Origin: Paracentrotus lividus
Lineage: Eukaryota; Echinodermata; Echinoidea; Camarodonta; Echinidae
Assembly: GCA_940671915.1 (NCBI GenBank)
Contig: CALNVZ010002100.1
Location: 8,203,515-8,267,514, forward strand
Direction of reading: 5' to 3'
Length of the DNA: 64,000 bases
The translations under genes and the position numbers were made by a program. The notes under the pieces were generated by a model. That model was not told where the DNA came from. It ran no database searches and saw only the letters and a program-made list of their open reading frames with translations. This document shows, piece by piece, positions 24,401-36,402 of this stretch. Each line of letters begins with the position of its first letter. Position 1 is the stretch's first letter.

Positions 24401-27400
24401 TGACTTGTCACATATGTATACACTTGACACAACTCTTATTATTTTCTATACTATAGAATCTCGCCTAATGGGCTCAATTTTCATCTATAACTTCCCCGCA
24501 CCATGAGCGGAAAACGTACCTGGATGGCCCTCCATGGGCATTGCCTTTACTCGTCTTATCTTTCGACATTTGGAAGATCTGGACATTAGAGGTTTCTGTG
24601 CTTCTGTCTTCAACTCCCGACGAAACGCCAATCTTCATTTCACCAGAATATCTCGTACTCTCCTGTGACCAATGACATAGAAGATCATTATTATCATCAT
24701 TCTTATGTAATGACTTCGAAACAATCTGGCAGTGTATATCTTCAATAACATAAATCAATAAATAGGCATCAGTTTTAAAAAAAATCAATAATTCTATCTA
24801 TTGATTGGTTAGCTTATCTACAATCCATTGATCGCTGTTTATACTTTATTCTGTTGAATATGATGGTGATTTGTCATTTTCCCCTCTTCTTTATCTCCCT
24901 TCCATTCTGATCTCACCCTCTCTGAAATACTTTACATAAAACCTTAAAGTCAATTGTAAAACAAGCATGTCTACTCATGACACATTTTGAAATGCTAATT
25001 ACTGCTTACCTCTTAACAGTATGAGATCGACTTGTCCTGAAAAAAAAAATATACAGAAAATGCATAAAGGTGTGAATGAGCAACAGACTTGAGCAATTAT
25101 ACATTCGAAAAATAAAGACAGCTTTGGGAGGTATGAAATTCATTCATAAACATAGTAAACAATACAATAATGGAAGGTATATCAATATAACTAACAGGAA
25201 AGGAGAGACAATAACTAAGAAAATATATATAGGTTTTTCTGATCAATTCCCACGCTATATCATTCAAATTCATTTTAAAGCATCCGTTTGATTAATTGTT
25301 TATCTTCGAGATCTTTATTATTTTGTTTTTGAATTCCATATACCTACACCTGTTTCAGAAAACATAATTGGAGAGTGTTCCATGTTTAATGTCAGTTAGG
25401 CATTTACAGCTGAATTAGAAGATAACAGGGAATAAGAAATTGACAAAATATTTTGTTTTTGAATTAAACATTACTGACTCAACTCGGCATTCTGGCGTCG
25501 ACCACCTGACCAGGACCAAGATCACCACACGAGCCAACCTCGTTACCAGGGTTGCTTTCATTTGACTCTTCATGGGAAAGTTCTTGAGCACTTTTCAATC
25601 AACGACTGGTGAGAGTGGGGTCTTCTGCTTTTCTATCCATGGCGAATATCATGAATAAGGTATTCAAATAAATTTCATGTGAATCACTTGTGACGTGTTC
25701 AAACTAAAGTTATGTTGGTTTTAAATCAAGTAAGGCGTCATGAATAGAGTAGAGAAGACAGACAGACAGACAGGCAGAGAGAAACAGAAAGAAAGCAGGA
25801 AGGAACACTAGACCACAACATTCTGATAAAGATACCAACATGCATAATAAAATGCATGATATTGTAGGTTTTTATCAAATTCAATAATTAATATCACAAA
25901 ATGAAAATTTCTTTTGTATTCTTACCTGTCGACCTCTGCCGTCATTCTTGTGATTTGAATGTTCTTCCTCCGTAATCTCTGGGTTGTCTGTAATGCCTAT
26001 TCAGTACAGATTCTGGCAAATTAATAGATCAAAGAATCGATGCTGAAAAACATACTTTAAAACATTGATTACAAATTCTTTTAAAGTGCCTGCTAGATCG
26101 GGCAACGGACGTTTTATAATGCCCCCCCCCAAAAAAATCCAAAACACTCATTCTTTCTGTAAAGAAGCCATGTGCATGGCGTATACCTGTCTTGTCAACA
26201 TAATCATGCCAATATTTTGATGGCAAACGTTGATGATTTGATTTAGAAACTGAATAACTATTGTTTATATTACCTCTCTGCTAATGAATTTATCAATGCT
26301 TATATTAAGCGACCAGGATACCGTGCGGCTTAAGCCCGTCTCCACACTGCTGCGATTTTCAAGCGATAGCTGCGATGCGATGCAAAGCGATGCAAAGCGA
26401 TTATCGCGAGCTATCGCTGCTACCCAGGCCTGCGATGGTTTGTCTCACACTGTGCGATCGTAGCTGCGATGGTAGCTATTTGCGCATGCGTACTTCATTT
26501 ACTGATCAATTATATAAACTGACAAGACGTAAGCAAAAATAATACTAATCAATTAACTCCTCTTTTTTTTCGCTCTCTCACATAAATTTTAAAAAACTTG
26601 TTTGTTTCTAGCTTATTTGGTTTTTCCTTCACGAAGACCATATTTTTTTTAAATATTTCCTCTACTTTCTCCCGCTTTATTCACTACCGTCTTCCTCTCC
26701 GACACCTTAAGCCAATCCATTTACCTTTAATAAACCATTCTCTCCACCCTATTCCTCTCTCTCTCAACTTACCGTAAGTTTTTTTTTTTCAATCCGCCTT
26801 TCCTTTGCTCTATCAAATACTTGTCTTTCAAAGAAAAAGCGAGAGAAGAGAGAAGAGAGAGAGAGAGAGGGGGGGGGGCATTAATGAAGAATTTCACAGA
26901 CGACCGATGACATGGACAGAGAGACAAAGAAAATAATGGCCAAGAGACATTGAAAATATCATGTTCTGTTATATATCACTTACACTTTCCTCCCTTCTTT
27001 TGATTTTTAATTCATAAATACTTTCTTTTATATTTCCAGTATATTGTTGTTTTATAATAATTCATCTGACAGGTATTCATTAGTCATTTCTGTCTCTCTC
27101 AATCTTCTCCATTTTGCCGTTTTAGTTTTACCCGCTTTTATAACTTATTCTCTTTCCTTCTTTTTTCTTCTGGTAACGGTTTCATGTTTTGTTTTAATTC
27201 CGTTTTTCTGTCTCCATTGCTAAGGGTGCTACTCACTTCGCGAGACGTCTCGCGACAGAATAAAAATCCGTCTCCGCGACGGATAAAAGTATTAGAGACG
27301 TCTCCGAGGACGTCTCCGCGACAATTATATATAAAAAATAAATCTGAATTAGTCCCAAATCCGTCTCCGATATCAGAGACGCCCCCAAATCCTCTCGGAG

Positions 27401-28022
27401 ACGTCTCCTGTTTTTCGGACATTTGGGAACACTTCAGACTATTCATAAATTATCGCGGAGACGTCTCGGAGACGTCTCTAATAATTTTTATACCGTCGCG
27501 GAGACGGATTTTATTCTGTCGCGCGAGACGTCTCCGCAAAGTGAGATAGCACCTAACATATTTCACCCCGCTCCTCTAAATATAATTTCTATTTCTCTTT
27601 AACCAACTTTTGATTAATTCTCTGTCACTCTCTCTCTCGTCCCCCCCCCTCTCTCTCTCTTCTCTCTAATAGTTTTCTCTCCCTCCATCTACCTTTATTT
27701 CCTTTTCACCTTGACTGTTTCATTTCAGATATGTCTCATTATTAGATAATATTTAGATATTATACCCATATTCTAAGAATTAGTTTCTGTCGTGTGTGGA
27801 TTAGATACACTGTAAAAAAAAAATACAGCAAAGTGATGTCAGTAGAAGGTTGCCATACAAAAATTGTAATTAAAAAACAGTTTTGTTGTAAATTCTTCTC
27901 TAAAATAATGAAAGAGAAGGGGAAAAAATCATTTAGATTCTACAGCAATGCATGATAGGTTAAAAACGGAACAAATGTTTACTCCTGATGTATATTTGTA
28001 GTTCTCACGTAGTTATTTGCAA
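18465..28022. repeat. Second, error-rich copy of the 9.4 kb segment
   Basis: Same order and orientation as 9,026-18,439. Differences are mostly one-base insertions and deletions, many in homopolymers, with a badly scrambled interval at about 23,690-24,420. About 1.5% longer than the first copy. I infer an unpolished long-read patch; a real recent duplication with decay is the alternative. Confidence 0.9.
22952..26015 (-). pseudogene. Broken duplicate of the Piccolo C2B exons
   Basis: Counterparts of the six exons at 13,476-16,414 lie at about 22,952-23,094, 23,769-23,930, 24,520-24,662, 25,016-25,042, 25,483-25,651 and 25,925-26,015. All the longer ones are frameshifted. In the first, the stretch corresponding to GRFGRNTLIG is interrupted, and the second is barely recognisable. 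Probably a sequencing artefact rather than a gene relic. Confidence 0.75.
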
Positions 28023-28123
28023 GATAAATTTACAACAAAACTGTTTTTTTTTTTATTAATATTTTTTATGGCGACTCTGCTGACAGCAGATTTGCTGTAA
28101 AATACAAATATTTTTTTACAGTG
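27808..28123. mobile_element. TA-flanked MITE with CACTGTAAAAA ends
   Basis: Ends CACTGTAAAAA / TTTTTACAGTG with TA at 27,806-27,807 and 28,124-28,125. Both arms carry versions of ACAGCAAA..GTCAG.AGAGTTGCCAT. Its left portion also occurs at 18,216-18,439, cut by the gap. Confidence 0.75.
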
Positions 28124-28236
28124 TATAGAATAAATTTACAACAAAACTGTTTTTTTTTTTATTACATATTTTTATGGCGACCTGCTGACAGCAGATTTGC
28201 TGTAAAAAATACAAATATTTTTACAGTGTATAGAAT
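28124..28236. repeat. About 107-base direct stutter of the preceding MITE arm
   Basis: The stretch ATAAATTTACAACAAAACTG through ATTTTTACAGTGTATAGAATAAA occurs twice in a row, first ending near 28,131 and again ending near 28,236. Unique, clean sequence follows. Confidence 0.85.
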
Positions 28237-30343
28237 AAACCAACAGCTGTCGGTTATGTACTTGCTTACACGCCATATTTTATTAGTTTCAAATTAAAAC
28301 ACAGTTCTTGCACCTCTTGCGTCTTAATTAATTCCTTCTGAATTAAGCAGCAATTTTCTGTCTGTTTTCATTATTTAGTGTTTAACGTTGACATATTACT
28401 GACGTAACTAACACACAATTGCACAGACGAACATCTCTTTCTATATCGTTTCTACAGTGCAGTTAATACTTAATCAAAACATGATTTCCTCTCCAATGTC
28501 CTCACCAATCTTGACACAGGAACAACCACGTAAATTAACAAATGCGAGTATCTGAAATGCAATTACATCATTATACCATGTGTAAATATAGGTGAGGTGT
28601 TACTATAATATCTATATAAATGATATTTGATGACAATATAGATTCTACTGCTTGAATCATACAATCCACTCTTGCAATTTTTTCTAGACAACTTAACACC
28701 AGCAAGGGGGGGGGTGGGCTGCGAGGGACTTTCCAGCAACACATACATGACCTCAATTGTTTCTGCCTACCCTGTTTGTAGTCATTATCTGAAATGTTTG
28801 TCACCGCTTTCACTTCCGGGATCCTGGCTATCTTGGACGTTCCCTCAATCCTTCCCGCGGTTTCTTTTTCAAAAAGTTGTCACCCCCCCCCAAAAAAAAG
28901 ACCCAAAAAGAATGGCCATGTTATGTCATTTTTCTTATTTTTGGGCCCTTTTTGTTTACGTGACCCTTCAATGCCCCCTTAGTCCTTCCTCAAGGAAACA
29001 CGTCTGAGTGTAACTGTTGTTATGTTCTTTAATTAAATCTAGTTTATGGTACAGGCTCGAATCTTTTGTTCTAGGGGAGGATTAACATTTATTTTGATTA
29101 GGGTTCAACATTGATTTTATTCATTTTTACACCATGGAAATTTCTATCTGTCCAAAATTGTATGTAGATCTCGGCTTTACATAAGTCAAAGTAAAATTAT
29201 TATCTATAGTTATCACTTTCACTAAACCTTGTCATCAAGCTATAAGAAAAATTAAGGGAAAAGGATAAATAATTAAGGGTTAAAGTTTTGTTTTTATTTC
29301 TTTGTTTTCATCATAAAGGTGGAATAAAATATTCTGAATTTTATCCAATCACAACTTTTATTCAAACCCCTCCCCAAGACAAGAACCTAAGCTTGTCACA
29401 ATAAATCTAGATTTAAATTTAAAGAAGAGTTAAACAGAACCTCAGACGCATCCTGGGGTAGGACTAGGGGGCTGATCAGCCGGGTAAACAAAAAGGGCCC
29501 AAAATGAGAAAAAAGACAAAATGTGGCATCATGGGGGTTGACAAAAAAAAAATTTGGAAAAACAAATCCCCGTGAAGAATTTTCAAAATATAACCAGTGA
29601 CATTATATTCAAGAAATTAAAGCCGGAGCAAAATCATGTTGTTAGAGCGCCAAAAAATATTCCACCTTATGACGGCAGTGTAGTACAGCAATGTGAAGAT
29701 ACTACAGTCCACTCCCATTCTACGATGGTACTCAGAACAAAGCTAAATGCCTATTACTAGTAGCTAGAAAATCTTGTTATATCTAAACACAGAGACATGT
29801 GCACATGTTTGGGACTTGGAGAACTGCCTTTATAATGAAATCTTGTTGTATATAATAGGCCTATCTGAGTAAATTATAATGGACTAGACTTACTCTATTC
29901 AATTTCTTTCATAAACCTTTAGTTTTACTCGTCATACTCTCTAGCATTCATAATCCTGATTCTTTAAAAACGTTAATTTCTATATCATTAATTTTTTGTT
30001 TGAACCAGAACGCCCTGCATAACACCACCCAAGTCATCAAATGCTCAATCTGGCCGTTTCCTAAACCCAGGATTCAACATTCTGAGGAGACACAGATTAT
30101 AATAAGACCCTTTTGAATAATGACAAAACCTTTTTGCAGCTATAAATACATTCATACCATAATAATTAGTTACTCTTAAACTGAAATGTTTTACTCAATA
30201 ACTTAAATGAAATATAGACCAACGGGCATATATCATAACACTACTTTTACAACACAGTGGCCTAAAAGAGCCTGCACACAGTTGGCCATTTTGATTCTGC
30301 CTATAAATACTCATATCCTGTCGAGTGATACAAGATGTTATAC
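28237..30343. other. Intron with a truncated foldback element
   Basis: No confident exon. Contains the foldback at 28,792-29,668 and otherwise AT-rich intron sequence. Confidence 0.5.
28792..29668. mobile_element. Foldback element, family B copy 1 (left end truncated)
   Basis: The right half ends in AATATTCCACCTT preceded by TTCAAGAAATTAAAGCCGGA. The left half is its inverted relative but lacks the outer 110 bases or so. The interior GTTCAACATTGATTTTATT is shared with the complete copy at 58,548-59,518. Confidence 0.65.
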
Positions 30344-30384
30344 CTGTGCTGTTATGGATGACTGACCACTCGGGTTTACAAAGT
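30344..30384 (-). CDS. Candidate small Piccolo exon
   Basis: 41 bases between ..GACACAG and CAG|GTATAA. Its length has the phase (2 in, 1 out) needed to connect the exons at 31,838-31,940 and 16,327-16,414, giving CKPEWSVIHNST. The acceptor pyrimidine tract is weak and no homology supports it. Confidence 0.25.
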
Positions 30385-31837
30385 CTGTGTCACAAAACCT
30401 TGTGCCAACATGACCAAGTTAGAACCTGACTTCCTAATAATTTATCCATGTTAGAGCAAGACATCCTAAATAATTAAAAGGGAAAAAGGTTTACTGATCT
30501 ATTGAAACGCATGGTTGTTTTTACCAAAAATTGATAAAACATAATTTTGACATGGGTTATTTTTTTTAAAACCCTGATAATCAGTCCATTGTGATTGCAT
30601 AGAATGTTATAATTAGTTTCACTGAGCAGAAAATAAGTTACTCTTTAACATAAAAAAAGATTAATTTAGGTCAAATCATATGAGTTTTTAACTAGAGACT
30701 CTCAAGTTAGGTTGAATATATATGTATATATATATATTTTTTTTTTGGGGGGGGGGTGCACTGCATATGGAATTTATTTAAAAGGGAAAATTCACATAGC
30801 TATAATTTTCTTAAAATCTGATTGGAGTTTTAATTTCTCTATTTATCAACTCTGAATGATAATTAATCATCCACCAATGACACATAAAAATAAAATATTC
30901 ATCCATTTTTTTCCACTGTCCCTATCTGCTGGATTCATTCTGAAAAGCTGATGATGCCTTCTTGACTTGGTGTACCTAATGTGCTGTACGATATCTTGCA
31001 GAAAGATAGCAGTATACTCCGTCTTTGCAAGAAGTGCAAGATTTGAAACAGATCTACATTTAAAAAAAAAAAAGAAAGAAGAAGAGAAACGTCCAAATAA
31101 TATATTATATATAAATCTGGTTTATAATTGTGGTACTGTATTAAATAATATCGAATGAACTGGTCTCTTTTGATACATCCTAACCATGACCATCAAATCA
31201 ATTTTCAACAAGTTGAATCTTTGTTTAAAAAAATTTAATCTGATCATTAGAACTGATCTAGTGCCACTAGCACTGACTTATTTCCCTCCAAATGGGCGTT
31301 CCAAATGATTATTCATAGATTTAGCTAATCTATGTCAAACAGCTAATTATGTATATATACAAAGATAAAAAATTATTGTCCTGAAAATTTGCCTCTGCCT
31401 AAAAGTTATTTTATATTGAAAAAGAAAATGTAGCCAAATACTGGGACCACAGTTCTATACACTAATAGTACTTTATGATAATTTTTAAATATCATTTTTC
31501 AAGCAATATGGGTAATGTCATAACATCTTACATTCCAGCCCTGTTAACCAAAAAGTTCATATTTTGAGGTTTACTATACAAGCTTAAGGTCAGAGCAACA
31601 TATGAGCTATTTAGTCATTCACAATTGCAAATACCTAAACGTTAATTTACTTCCTATAAAGTCATAATATTTAACTCTGACTATGGTATTTTCATATTTC
31701 ACCCATAACACCTTTTCCTTTAAATAAGGAGGCTTTTGATATCTCTTTGCATTGCATTGTAAGTTTGGTAATCTTTACTAAATATGCTTGAAAATTTCTT
31801 AGAGTGAATTGACAAGAATGCAGATGAACCGACTCAC

Positions 31838-31940
31838 TGTTTTTGGCTTTGGTATATTCTCCTTCTGATCACTTTTCTTCCAGCTTCTCCTCCACTTCCT
31901 TTACCTGCTCCTCTTTCATCTGCTGTCATCTCAGACTGTA
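31838..31940 (-). CDS. PCLO: Probable Piccolo linker exon
   Basis: Reads QSEMTADERGAGKGSGGEAG then RKVIRRRIYQSQK. Acceptor ..CTGTGCAG, donor CA|GTGAGT. Joins in phase to the exon at 33,962-34,091. Composition fits the disordered linker; no domain. Confidence 0.6.
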
Positions 31941-33961
31941 CTGCACAGGTGCTAAAATGTAAAAGACGTTCTATTAAAAACTATGATGTGATGTGGATGT
32001 GAAATAATTTTGAGAGAGACCAAATCTAAAACAAATAGATTACAATAATATCTTTCCACAATTTCGCCCCAACCTCCTCTTCCAAAAACATAATAAACTC
32101 ATTACCAATATTACACTCAAATGAATAATAAAAAAAATCTTGCATATTTCTAATTTATGATATTGCTCCACCAAAACTTAATAGATCCTACAAAAAATGT
32201 AATTGGTACCCACCTGAGTAAATTAAACTAAAACACTGTCAAGGCAACAACAATGTCATGGGGAGGGATTGCTGTTTTTCTTTCTGATATAGATTCTGGG
32301 CTCACTTATGTGCCCACAATTGGTTTTATGTTTTGAGTTGTGCACAACTCTATTATTTTCTAAATCTATAATACCAAAAATAATTTATGAAACAGAATCT
32401 ATACCTCCCTTGGTATTAAGGTTTATTTATGAAAAACCAAAGTTGCTTATTTTTGTTGTTTTTTTATTTTAATTATTAGATCTATTGTTATTATTATTAT
32501 TTTTTTTTTTTTAGAGCATAACAGTTTGTTTACATTATTTATTCATTCGTTACATTTATACAGTAACAAAAACAAAAGGTTGAGGGTAGGTGTAAAAAAA
32601 ATTCGGCCGTCACCTTTCAAGAAGGTCAACATAACTTTTAGGGGTAGGGTGAGGTTGTTCGACATTGACAAGCAAAACAACAAAACAAATAAAAAGGTTT
32701 TTCAAATCTTATGGGGAGAGGGGGGGGGGGGGGGGGGCGCTCACAAAATGATGTAGGCCTATTGTGCATTTTTTTTCTCCAAATCTTACGGGGGCGCCGG
32801 CATTCTCCGCCCCCCCCCCCAAATCCATGTCTGATCTGACTGAGACTAATTTTTAGGATAGGCCTAACTGTTAGATCTAGACTTTATCTACGCCTAGGCC
32901 TCCTAGCTGCGCTATTTGGTGTTATTTTTGGGCAGACCCAAAATTTCATTAAGTTATAGTGAGTGCAAGTCAATACCGTACAAATGCAGACTGGAAAGTG
33001 ATCGGTTGCTTGGGGCGTATGTAAAATTTGAGGTCTGGACCCAGGCAAAAATTGAGGTCAAATCACTGGTTTGTGTGTGTTATCAATATTATCAATGACA
33101 TCGTTAAGGCTGAACTGAAAATTGGGGGGGGGGGGGGGGCAAAGAATCTAGATCTAATAGTTAGAATCTAGATCTATTTTGTTTTTAATGCAGCACTCAC
33201 ACTAACTCCAGATCTAACTTAGATGGCAAGGCTTTAGAGTCTACCGTTTTTTGTTTGTTTCAATGTTTGTTTGTTTTTTGTCTAGCCTACGCAGTTGTTT
33301 GTAAAGGAAAAATAAAAACTAATGACTAATGTAGACCTCTATGGCTCTAACGTTAGGCCTAGTTAAAGAATAAAGTTGGAGTTCAATTCAGTTTACAATT
33401 TTGATTTAGATCTAACGTTAACGTTACCTTAGTCTTTTTTAGATCTAGGCATCTCAATCTAGATCTGGATCTAGATCTAGACATTAGATCTAAGGCCTAG
33501 AGTAGATCAAGAGTTGCCCTATAGTCTATATCTAGATCTAGATCTACCGTTAAACTGTCTAATAATGACCGTGAGCCAAGTCAAGACCCGGGTCAAAGTC
33601 AAAGACCAGCGGCAGACACACATCGACCCAAATTACAACATTTTCAACCACGTTTAAAAACTGGCACTAGAGTCTAGACTAGACTAACTTAGGCCCTATT
33701 GTCATTGACTCCATAGCATTTATAGCCTTGAAATCTGTAATTCCTATAGGTCTATCAATGACCATTATGTTTGACAGACCTTATCACTTTATGAGGAGCC
33801 CCAATTAAAACTCTAATCCAGCTGATCAGCCAGTAAAAAGTAAAGATCATCTAATGCCAAAATCAGCTCAGACCCCAATAAAAACCTATGTATGGGACTA
33901 CATGCACAAAACCTGGGCCGCGACTATTTTGAACAACGCACAATGTCATCAAATTACTTAC
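31941..33961. other. Intron with homopolymer runs and an AGATCT-rich patch
   Basis: AT-rich intron. Long G runs occur at about 32,719-32,737 and 33,124-33,139. The segment 33,141-33,545 is unusually rich in TAGATCTAGATC words. No exon recognised. Confidence 0.5.
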
Positions 33962-34091
33962 AATCATTTCCAATCTCGTGCATACTTCTGACATCAATTT
34001 GTCCCTTTAATCCAGGTCGATAGGCTGATGAAATATTATTCTCCAACATCCTGGCACATTGGAGGAGGACCTCTTCTAACTCTCTTGTCTC
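33962..34091 (-). CDS. PCLO: Probable Piccolo linker exon
   Basis: Open throughout between ..TTTCTAG and ATT|GTAAGT; reads ETRELEEVLLQCARMLENNI then SSAYRPGLKGQIDVRSMHEI and GND. It starts in phase 0 while the preceding recognised exon (34,705-34,814) leaves one base over, so a small exon is missing between them, or this belongs to an alternative transcript. Confidence 0.55.
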
Positions 34092-34127
34092 CTAGAAATC
34101 TTTGCAATAACTAGAATTATCGCAGCC

Positions 34128-34304
34128 TGCGATATCGCAAGGTTTTGAACATGTTCAAAACCTCGATGCAAAGCGATGGCCTTGCGATGGCTCAAATATC
34201 GCTTGGTATCGCATCGCAGAACCCCTCACACTGCACGATACCAAGCAATCCTCTGCGATGCGACGCGATATCGCAGCCAATCGCACAGTGTGAGACGGGC
34301 TTAA
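34128..34304. mobile_element. TTAA-flanked element, relative of 16,736
   Basis: Ends in ATCGCACAGTGTGAGACGGGC followed by TTAA at 34,301-34,304, the inverted form of the start at 16,736. Interior dominated by GCGATATCGC/AGCGATG words. The left boundary is approximate. Confidence 0.5.
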
Positions 34305-34443
34305 TGGAGGAGCTAGGAGGATTGATGCTTTACCGAAGAGCATCAGTGCACTTGGTTTCAAACCTATAAAAAGACCATGCTTTGTAAACTGAGCTATTCC
34401 GCTTCCTTGATGTTAAGATTATTGTATCAACTGTTTATTAATG

Positions 34444-34679
34444 GAGGCGTCTCACTGGGCACGAGACGGGTTTGTGACTAGTCGCGGAAAAGTCTGGGAG
34501 GTATCTCAGAGACGTATCCCGAGTCTCCGCGACGTCTTATGAGTCGCGAGAAAATCGAACGGCATGCTTATATCTATCTTTGAGATTTTTTCCTTTCTTT
34601 TGTTGCAGAGACGTTATAGTGACATCTCGGAGATATGTCCCCGAGTCTCCGAGACATTCCCGCGACGTGAGAGACCTCT
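34444..34679. mobile_element. Foldback related to the GAGACGTC family
   Basis: Ends GAGGCGTCTCAC / GACGTGAGAGACCTC, interior with GTCTCCGCGAC and GAGTCTCCGAGAC. Diverged from 17,627-17,964. Stops only about 25 bases from the donor of the exon at 34,705-34,814. Confidence 0.55.
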
Positions 34680-34704
34680 AGGTAAACGAAAATATTGTGT
34701 ATAC

Positions 34705-34814
34705 CTGCTCTTCTGGTGCTACTGGATGGGAGTGGACGTGATGTCATCTCTAAATTACCCGTCGATCGATATTGATTCGATGATGTGCCATTCTTGATTG
34801 GAGTTAGTTTGAGA
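34705..34814 (-). CDS. PCLO: Piccolo linker exon
   Basis: Reads (S)LKLTPIKNGTSSNQYRSTGN then LEMTSRPLPSSSTRRA. Acceptor ..GCCATAG, donor GCAG|GTATAC. Joins in frame to 35,066-35,165. Confidence 0.82.
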
Positions 34815-35065
34815 CTATGGCATTAAAAAATATATATATATATAAAAAAGTGGTTAGGTTTTATATAAAATTACAGGTTTGCCAGTTAATGCAAAGACAA
34901 TTTAATTTAGGCAAAGTTTCAGATAGGCCGACATGAGAATAATACCCATAGTATGAGTAAGGTTACAATATTATTATTGACGTGCCATTAAAAAAACACA
35001 GAAATCATTAGTTATCATTAATTGCAATATACATTCCCGTAGCAAGATTTCGAATGAATTTCTAC

Positions 35066-35165
35066 CTATTAGTTTGTCTTGGATCACCATGAATTATAGC
35101 TTCCCGATGGTTGGTCGATGTCTGATCCTGGTTGGGTATTGGTCCTGACTTTGACAACTGGCTCC
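35066..35165 (-). CDS. PCLO: Piccolo linker exon
   Basis: Reads (G)SQLSKSGPIPNQDQTSTNHR then EAIIHGDPRQTN. Acceptor ..GATTTCAG, donor AATAG|GTAGA. Phase 1 in, 2 out; both neighbours fit. Confidence 0.82.
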
Positions 35166-35244
35166 CTGAAATCGTGTAGAAATAAGAACAGACAAAAATA
35201 AATAGCATAACACAGAAAACTTTCATCGGTTGGGGTAAATCTAA

Positions 35245-35378
35245 GAGTAAGAAAGTTCAAGCTTCTACCAAACTGTTATTTGTAGAAGGGGCTAGCTTGA
35301 GAAAGTCCATAGGTGTGGACGAACGTTAGCCGTTCTACAAAATAAACAGATTGGTAGAAGCTTGAACTTTCTTACTCA
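35245..35378. mobile_element. Short 134-bp foldback
   Basis: The arm GTAAGAAAGTTCAAGCTTCT and following ACCAAACTGTTATTTGTAGAA is repeated inverted at the right side. About 42-base arms around a 48-base loop. Intronic. Confidence 0.65.
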
Positions 35379-35655
35379 ATATACAGCACGTTTTTACTCT
35401 TATTCGGGAAAGAGTGCTTACATACAATTTATGCAGTATTTATTTTCCAATATCATCACTTGTTATACCGTATACAAACAGTGAAAAACAGATTATGCAC
35501 ATTCTCAAAATTTAGAAATAGAGCCGAGATAGTTATTATGGTGAGCTTTACATTCAAATTTTTTTTTTTTTTTCATAAAAGAGAGAAAACGAATAGACAT
35601 TCATTCTTCATCCTATTTTTAAAGACTTTCAAGAATATAAGCTTGTAATACATAC

Positions 35656-35851
35656 CTTGAGCTCTTAATGCTGGATCAGTGCTGGTATAATTAAAGATCG
35701 AGAGAGCAGGTGGTACCCTACTACTGCCTTGTTGGCGATCAGTCTCTCTCTCAATCTTACTCTCACTACATTCATCTACTTTGATTACAGGACGCTGCTC
35801 AAAAGATGTCTTTGTCGCAATACCGTTACTGTCTGAAAGTGATGTGACAAC
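35656..35851 (-). CDS. PCLO: Piccolo linker exon
   Basis: Reads VVTSLSDSNGIATKTSFEQR, then PVIKVDECSESKIERETDRQ and QGSSRVPPALSIFNYTSTDP, ALRAQ. Acceptor ..CTTTTTAG, donor CAAG|GTATGT. Phase 0 in, 1 out. Confidence 0.85.
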
Positions 35852-36402
35852 CTAAAAAGAAGGAATGAGACATTAATATTATACAATCATGAGTGTTATT
35901 ATATTATCGTCCTTGATTGTTTTGTTTTGATAATTTTTACGACAGAACGGGACAACCAGTCAATATTTTATCGATTTCCTGAATTTGAAATAATAGAAAT
36001 GATTTCATAAAAATTACAACAGAAATGATGAGATATAATGAAGGCGCAAAGCTATACTGCAAGCATAATGAAAGTACAATTATTTACACTTTTATTTCTC
36101 TTCTTTACATGTGTGTTGATAGAAATTATAACATATTAGAATTGCAAATACAGGGGTACATTCGGGAAATTTGAAAATAGTTGGGTTCAGACTGGATTTT
36201 TTATTTTTTAGATTCCTATTCTCAAAAATTAGAGGGACGCAAGAGGCAACTGTATCAAACACGGCCATATACGCTACGATTTATGTAGCACTATAACAAT
36301 TTACCAAGACAATCAATAAAAAATGAAGGTTACAAAAAAATCAAGATACTTTTGAAAAAATGTATATAGGGGTGCGACCCCGTCTCAGAAAGACCAATGT
36401 TC

